Part shown: piece after piece, positions 59,103-64,000 of the stretch
Position numbering within the stretch: position 1 is the first letter of the stretch
Layout: each line of letters starts with the position of its first letter
The notes under the pieces: generated by a model
What the model was told of the DNA's origin: nothing
What the model saw: the letters and a program-made list of their open reading frames with translations, nothing else
Databases searched by the model: none
Assembly (NCBI RefSeq): GCF_036127095.1
Contig: NZ_CP108006.1
Location: 3,720,001 to 3,784,000 of the forward strand
Direction: 5' to 3'
Length of the DNA: 64,000 nt
Source of the DNA: Streptomyces sp. NBC_00335
GTDB taxonomy: Bacteria > Actinomycetota > Actinomycetes > Streptomycetales > Streptomycetaceae
Program-made: the position numbers and the translations under genes

Positions 59103-61003
59103 CCGACGTCTACCAGGACAGCCCGACGCTCACCGACGAGCAGCTGGCCGTTGTCGAGCAGCCCTGGGATGCCCGGGTACTGGTCACGGCCGGCGCCGGC
59201 GCCGGAAAGACCCACACCCTGGTTCGCCGGCTCGACGCGCTGTGCAGTGACGAGGACCCCGAGCAGGCGCTGGAAGCCGCCGAGATCCTGGTACTCACCT
59301 TCTCCCGAGAGGCGGCCCGGGAACTGCGCGAACGGATCTCTCGGCACGGGGAACGAGCTCACCGGGTGCGCGCCCGTACCTTCGACGCCTGGGCCTATGA
59401 GGTGCTCCTTCAGGCACACCCGGACGGCGAGTGGGGTGAGGTCGGGTTCGACGCACGGATCGCCGCCGCGGCCCGCGCGATCGAGAAGGGTGCGCTGGAG
59501 GTCGGCGACGCGGTGCCACCGGCCCATGTCGTCATCGACGAGGTGCAGGACCTGCTGGGCGGGCGACGCGAGCTGGTGGAGACGCTCCTCGACCGGTACC
59601 AGGACAGCTGCGGGTTCACCGTCGTCGGAGACGCCGCCCAGTCCGTGTACGGCTTCCAGATCGAGGACCTGGGCGAACGCGCGGACGAGACCGGCCGGTT
59701 CTTCGATTGGCTGCGCTGCTCCTACCCGGACGACCTGGTGGAGCTGCGTCTCACAAGGAACTTTCGGGCCACCACGGCCGAGGCCGGTATCGCGTTGGCG
59801 CACGGCCCTCTGCTCCAGCAGGTGACCGAGCCGGACGAGGCCGAGCGGCTCTACGACGAATTGCGCGATCTCCTGTTGGATCCGGTGAACGGCATGGGTG
59901 ATCTCGGTGACGAGTTCACCCTGGAAGGCCTGCGGGACCTCTCCGACACCTGCGCCGTCCTCACCCGCGACAACCGGCAGGCTCTCGTGATCTCCGCACT
60001 GCTGCACGCGCATGGCATCGACCACCGGATACGGCGCCCGCTGGAAGAGCGTCCGGTGCCGTACTGGGTGGCCGAGCTGCTGCGTCGCACGGAGGCGACC
60101 GGCCTCACCGAGGACCGGTTCCGTGCGCTCCTCTCGGACATCCCTCTTCCCTACGAACCCGACGCCACCGCCCTGTGGACGGTGCTGCGCAGGGTCGCGC
60201 GCGGAGCGGGGCGCGGGGTGCTCGATCTGGACCGGCTGCGCCGTGCGGTCGCCGGTGGCCGGTTTCCGGACGAAGCGGCCGATCCGGAGACCGCCCGCAT
60301 CGTCGTCTCGACGGTGCACCGCGCGAAGGGCCTGGAGTTCGACCGGGTGATCGTCCTGACGCCACCGACCCCCGCCGAGCTCCACAAGCAACACCAGGAC
60401 GAGTTGGACCTTCCCGCCGAAGCCCGCGCCTTGTACGTGGCCATGACGCGCGCTCGCCAGGATCTCTATCACGTGGTCCCTCCCGAACTGCCGCACTTCA
60501 AGCGAGCGGGGAACCGGCGCAACGGCCGCCGCTACCTCGGGTCGTGGCGGTCGTACGACAGGTACGGGGTCGTCGCCGAGGCGGGAGACATCTGCCGCAA
60601 CGACCCGCCAGGCCACCGGACCGACGCCGTCGCCACCCAGGCGTATCTCCTGGAACGCGTGCGGCCCGGCCAGGAGGTGCTGCTGCGCAAGCGCCACGAC
60701 CTGCCGATGGGCGAGGTCGAGAGCCCGCCGTACGCCCTGATGCACGACGGCATGGAGATAGGGGAGGCCTCGCAGCGGTTCCGTGAGGATCTTTTCCAGG
60801 TACAGAAGGTCAACCGCAACTGGGGCCCCTGGTGGCCCGACGAGATCCATGACCTGCGGATCGACACCCTGGAGACCGTGACGGGCAGCACCGCCGCCGG
60901 CACGAACGCCGGACTGGGTGAGCGCGGTGTGTGGATCGCCCCGAGGATCACCGGCATCGGCCGGTACCGGAGAGCCGACGAAGACGAGGAGCAGCGCTCA
61001 TGA
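59099..61003 (+). CDS. UvrD/PcrA-type SF1 helicase
   Basis: A 634-aa 3'-5' SF1 helicase. Motif I TAGAGAGKTHTLVRRL near residue 28, motif Ia/Ib region ILVLTFSREAARELRER, motif II VVIDEVQDLLG (ID/EVQD) near 145, motif III VVGDAAQSVYGFQ near 177, motif V TVHRAKGLEFDRVIVL near 404, motif VI LYVAMTRARQDLYH near 443. The C-terminal 150 residues after the helicase core are extra and unassigned. GTG start overlaps the TGA of the giant helicase, and its TGA overlaps the next ATG (ATGA): all three are coupled. Such helicases supply unwinding for nuclease effectors. Confidence 0.9.
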   Translation: MTDVYQDSPTLTDEQLAVVEQPWDARVLVTAGAGAGKTHTLVRRLDALCSDEDPEQALEAAEILVLTFSREAARELRERISRHGERAHRVRARTFDAWAYEVLLQAHPDGEWGEVGFDARIAAAARAIEKGALEVGDAVPPAHVVIDEVQDLLGGRRELVETLLDRYQDSCGFTVVGDAAQSVYGFQIEDLGERADETGRFFDWLRCSYPDDLVELRLTRNFRATTAEAGIALAHGPLLQQVTEPDEAERLYDELRDLLLDPVNGMGDLGDEFTLEGLRDLSDTCAVLTRDNRQALVISALLHAHGIDHRIRRPLEERPVPYWVAELLRRTEATGLTEDRFRALLSDIPLPYEPDATALWTVLRRVARGAGRGVLDLDRLRRAVAGGRFPDEAADPETARIVVSTVHRAKGLEFDRVIVLTPPTPAELHKQHQDELDLPAEARALYVAMTRARQDLYHVVPPELPHFKRAGNRRNGRRYLGSWRSYDRYGVVAEAGDICRNDPPGHRTDAVATQAYLLERVRPGQEVLLRKRHDLPMGEVESPPYALMHDGMEIGEASQRFREDLFQVQKVNRNWGPWWPDEIHDLRIDTLETVTGSTAAGTNAGLGERGVWIAPRITGIGRYRRADEDEEQRS

Positions 61004-64000
61004 CGCAGGTGGCAGGTCCCCACTCCGAGCACTATCGGGTCCGGGACGAGGAGCTGCTGGTGGGGCTTCGCCGTGAACTCCTCGGCCCCGCCCAGGAGGC
61101 CATGCCGGACGATCGGGACGAGGTACTCGCCCAGGACGCACCGATCGACCGCTATCTGGCCGGCGTGCTCTATCCGCGGGCGGCGGACAAAGCCGCGAAG
61201 GAACGGAAGGACGAGGACGCGGCCGAGCAGGACGGCCTGGACGCCGCTCCTCTGCTCAACCGAGAAGAGGTCGAGGAATCCGGCAGCGCGCAGGAGGTGG
61301 GCGCTTCGGGTGACAGGCGTCCTTCCTCGATGGGTCTGACCTTCGCGGTCCGCCCGACCATAAGCAGAGTGATCGTGGTCTCTGCGCGCGCGGCTGCCTA
61401 CGTACCCACCGACGCGGACGGCACTCCCGTCCCGGCTCGCCGCGCCGAGGCCCGCACCACCGCCGACCAGCGGGAGCAGTGGCGGCGTAGGGAACTCGCC
61501 TTTCCCGACGAGCACATTGACGTGACCCGATCGGATCCGAGGAAGACGATCCAGCTCACTCCGGAGGCATCGCTGCACGTCAACGTCCGGCCCGTCGATC
61601 CCGTCCACAACACGGTCACGGTCACGGTCACACTGATCAACGGGCAGAAGGTCGGCGAGCGGGATCTCCAGGACGCCTTCTCTCTGTTTCAGTGCGGTCT
61701 CACGGTCCGGGCCGCCGACGGCTCCACCGCCTTCGTCGAGCGTCCGGCCCCGGCCGCCACCCACGACGCCGAGATCGCCACGAGTCGGTTGCTGCACCGT
61801 CACGCCCCGACGTTCGCGGTCGGTCACGGATGCGCTGCCGAGTGGGACTGGACCCCCCAGCCGGTCGGTATGACCGAGGCCGAAACTCCCGCCGTCGCCG
61901 AGGTGCGGAGCCAGTTCGTGCCCACCGTGGAGGTGCTACTCACCGACTCCAACCCGGAGATCGACAGTTCGGCGCTGTCCATGCTCGGGCTGGCCGAGCA
62001 CTCCGATGCCGAGGTCCTTGCCGCTCTGAAAGATCTCGCCACGGGTTACCAGCACTGGATCGACAGCAAGTCCGCCGAGGCAGAGGCTCTGACCGGCGGC
62101 CCTCACGAGAAGCCCGCGCGGGAACAGGTGAAAGCCTGCGGCGAGGCGCTCCACCGAATCCTTGAGGGGATCGAGCTACTGCGGACCAAGCCCGATCTCA
62201 TGCACGCCTTCCGTCTCGCGAACCGCGCCATGGCAGACCAGCGTGCCCGCAGCAAGTGGGTGAAGGACGGCCGGGTCGGGTCCCCCGATCCGGCCGCCGG
62301 CCACTGGCGCCCCTTCCAGATCGCATTCGTGTTGCTCTGTCTGGCCGGCATCGACGACCCCGAGCACCATGACCGGGGGGTCTCCGACCTGCTGTGGTTC
62401 CCCACCGGTGGCGGTAAGACGGAGGCCTATCTCGGGCTGATCGCCTTCACGTCGTTCCTGCGTCGGATCCGCAAGGGAGCGGACGGTGGCGGTGTCACCG
62501 TCCTCATGCGCTACACGCTGCGGTTGCTCACCCTCCAACAGTTCGAGCGCGCCGCGATTCTGCTCTGCGCCATGGAGCGCATGCGGCGCCGAACGCCCGA
62601 ATTGGGCGACGAGGCGTTCTCCGTCGGTATGTGGGTGGGGCGTTCGGCCACCCCCAACACGCTGGCCGTGGCAGGAGAGAAGCTCGATGAGCTGCAAAGG
62701 AATCTCGACAAGCGACTCGCCACCGAGAATCCCGTTCAGCTGCACGCCTGCCCCTGGTGCGGGACCCGCCTCGACGCACGGAACTACGAAGCCGATGAGG
62801 ACGCCAAGCGGATGCATGTCCGATGCCCCGGCGCGGACTGCGACTTCGCCGACGGTCTTCCCGTCCATCTGATCGATGAGGCGGTGTACGCCGCACGGCC
62901 GACCCTGGTGATCGCCACCGTCGACAAGTTCGCGTCGATGCCATGGCGACCTGCGACCTCCGCGCTCTTCAACCGCGACGACGTCCCGGAGGGCGGCACT
63001 CCGCCCCCAGAGTTGATCGTCCAGGACGAACTCCACTTGATCTCCGGACCGCTGGGTACGCTCACAGGTCTCTACGAGACCGCCGTGGACGCACTCGCCG
63101 ACCGGCCCAAGGTGATCGCCTCCACGGCGACCATCCGTCGCGCCGCCGATCAGGGCCGCCATCTCTTCGCCCGCGAAGTAAGGCAGTTCCCGCCCGCCGG
63201 GCTGGACGCCCGCGACTCGTGGTTCGCCGTGGAGACCCCCCGCGAGGAAAAGGCGACCCGCCGCTATGTCGGCCTCTTGGCCCCCGGCACCAGCCAGTCC
63301 ACCCTCCTGATCCGCACGTACGCCACCCTGCTGCACCGGGCCAAGCAGGCAGAGACGGAGGACAAGGTGCGCGACGCGTACTGGAGTCTCGTCGGCTACT
63401 TCAACAGTCTCCGACTGTTGTCCGCGGCCGAACTCCAGGTCCATGACGACGTGGTGGCCTATCTGGAGATGCTCGCCGAGCGCGAGGGGGTGGAGGTCCG
63501 CTCGGTCGCCAACTACTCGGAGCTGACGAGTCGTATCGACGCCAGCGAGATCCCCAGCCGGCTCAAGGGCATCGAGAAGCGGCTGCCCGGCGAGGACACC
63601 GTCGACGTCCTCCTGGCCACCAACATGATCGCGGTCGGCGTGGACGTGGACCGCCTGGGTCTCATGGCCGTGATGGGCCAGCCGCAGACGACCGCCGAGT
63701 ACATCCAGGCCACCAGCAGGGTCGGCCGCGCGCACCCCGGTCTGGTCGCGGTCATGTTCAACTCGACACGATCCCGGGACCGCTCCCACTACGAGAGCTT
63801 CCAGCATTTCCACTCGGCCCTGTACCGCGAGGTCGAGTCCACTTCCGTAACCCCGTTCTCCGCCCGGGCCCGTGACCGCGGCCTGCACGCGGTGATCGTC
63901 TCCCTCGCCCGCATCATGATTCCGGCCGCTCGACCCAATGAGGGCGCCGGCAAGGTGGAGTCGTACGAACACGTGCTCCGGGGACGCATCAAGTCGATCC
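61000..64000 (+). CDS. drmA: DISARM-type helicase DrmA (partial)
   Basis: The first 1000 codons of a large helicase running off the window. Walker A WFPTGGGKTEAYLG near residue 466, a zinc-finger-like set (CPWCG ... CPGADC) near 586-617, the DEAD-type box region IVQDELHLISGPLGTLTG near 672, STATIRR near 708, and SRVGRAHPGLVAVMFNSTR near 908 with SVTPFSARARDRGLH near 948. These segments, above all QDELHLISGPLGT, are what I know from DISARM DrmA proteins. ATG 61000 overlaps the UvrD stop. DrmB (DUF1998) and DrmC (phospholipase D fold) are predicted beyond 64 kb. Family inference, not verified. Confidence 0.82.
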   Translation, partial: MTQVAGPHSEHYRVRDEELLVGLRRELLGPAQEAMPDDRDEVLAQDAPIDRYLAGVLYPRAADKAAKERKDEDAAEQDGLDAAPLLNREEVEESGSAQEVGASGDRRPSSMGLTFAVRPTISRVIVVSARAAAYVPTDADGTPVPARRAEARTTADQREQWRRRELAFPDEHIDVTRSDPRKTIQLTPEASLHVNVRPVDPVHNTVTVTVTLINGQKVGERDLQDAFSLFQCGLTVRAADGSTAFVERPAPAATHDAEIATSRLLHRHAPTFAVGHGCAAEWDWTPQPVGMTEAETPAVAEVRSQFVPTVEVLLTDSNPEIDSSALSMLGLAEHSDAEVLAALKDLATGYQHWIDSKSAEAEALTGGPHEKPAREQVKACGEALHRILEGIELLRTKPDLMHAFRLANRAMADQRARSKWVKDGRVGSPDPAAGHWRPFQIAFVLLCLAGIDDPEHHDRGVSDLLWFPTGGGKTEAYLGLIAFTSFLRRIRKGADGGGVTVLMRYTLRLLTLQQFERAAILLCAMERMRRRTPELGDEAFSVGMWVGRSATPNTLAVAGEKLDELQRNLDKRLATENPVQLHACPWCGTRLDARNYEADEDAKRMHVRCPGADCDFADGLPVHLIDEAVYAARPTLVIATVDKFASMPWRPATSALFNRDDVPEGGTPPPELIVQDELHLISGPLGTLTGLYETAVDALADRPKVIASTATIRRAADQGRHLFAREVRQFPPAGLDARDSWFAVETPREEKATRRYVGLLAPGTSQSTLLIRTYATLLHRAKQAETEDKVRDAYWSLVGYFNSLRLLSAAELQVHDDVVAYLEMLAEREGVEVRSVANYSELTSRIDASEIPSRLKGIEKRLPGEDTVDVLLATNMIAVGVDVDRLGLMAVMGQPQTTAEYIQATSRVGRAHPGLVAVMFNSTRSRDRSHYESFQHFHSALYREVESTSVTPFSARARDRGLHAVIVSLARIMIPAARPNEGAGKVESYEHVLRGRIKSI

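Overview
The window is very GC-rich and has the gene density, GTG/TTG starts, 4-nt start/stop overlaps and gene families of a Streptomyces chromosome (TipA-type MerR regulator, DUF397 / XRE-DUF5753 / HATPase set, SigE-family sigma factor, DUF2342 metalloprotease, DUF3180). No rRNA, tRNA, CRISPR array or integrase was recognised.

Layout. 1-2.1 kb: OpuC/ProU-type osmolyte ABC importer (two permeases, divergent ATPase). 2.1-5.2 kb: membrane-anchored esterase and a lysyl-phosphatidylglycerol-synthase-like protein. 5.4-9.7 kb: folate genes folP, folB, folK (with an NTF2-like protein and DUF3180) and, on the other strand, folE. 9.8-16.6 kb: a minus-strand housekeeping run dacB, DUF2342 protease, tilS, hpt, ftsH. 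16.8-20.8 kb: ppa, a ThrE-type exporter, an S1-domain protein and DedA. 20.9-26.6 kb: a TipA-like regulator with a ptipA-like self-promoter, PadR, DinB, a PBP2-class transpeptidase and an aldehyde dehydrogenase. 26.7-30.2 kb: an XRE/ATPase/DUF397 regulatory set interrupted by a lone tnpB. 30.2-46.6 kb: FUSC protein, DUF2786, HxlR with a quinone-reductase-like partner, polA-like polymerase, SigE-family sigma factor with a membrane partner, LemA/DUF2207, a class C serine hydrolase, and a TetR-controlled flavin reductase plus MFS exporter.

46.9 kb to the window end is different: longer intergenic gaps, less extreme GC and defence-type genes. It contains two tandem C5 cytosine methyltransferases, the first lacking the catalytic Pro-Cys-Gln; a convergent three-gene operon (XRE-GHKL ATPase, unknown 331-aa protein, DUF6339-like protein); a 70-aa orphan ORF with its own 32-bp palindromic terminator; and a translationally coupled operon of a 1587-aa sacsin/Hsp90-like ATPase fused to an SF2 helicase, a UvrD-type helicase, and a helicase with DrmA (DISARM) signatures that runs off the end. 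I read this as a DISARM-like anti-phage island whose composition fits neither class 1 nor class 2. It is the best candidate for an undescribed system here.

Small-scale structure also stands out: a hairpin between the ftsH Shine-Dalgarno and its start codon, a composite repeat shared by several intergenic gaps that supplies the end of one reading frame, the same 24-nt element (one mismatch) upstream of the ATPase and DUF397 genes, and a pair of palindromic operators between tetR and its targets.
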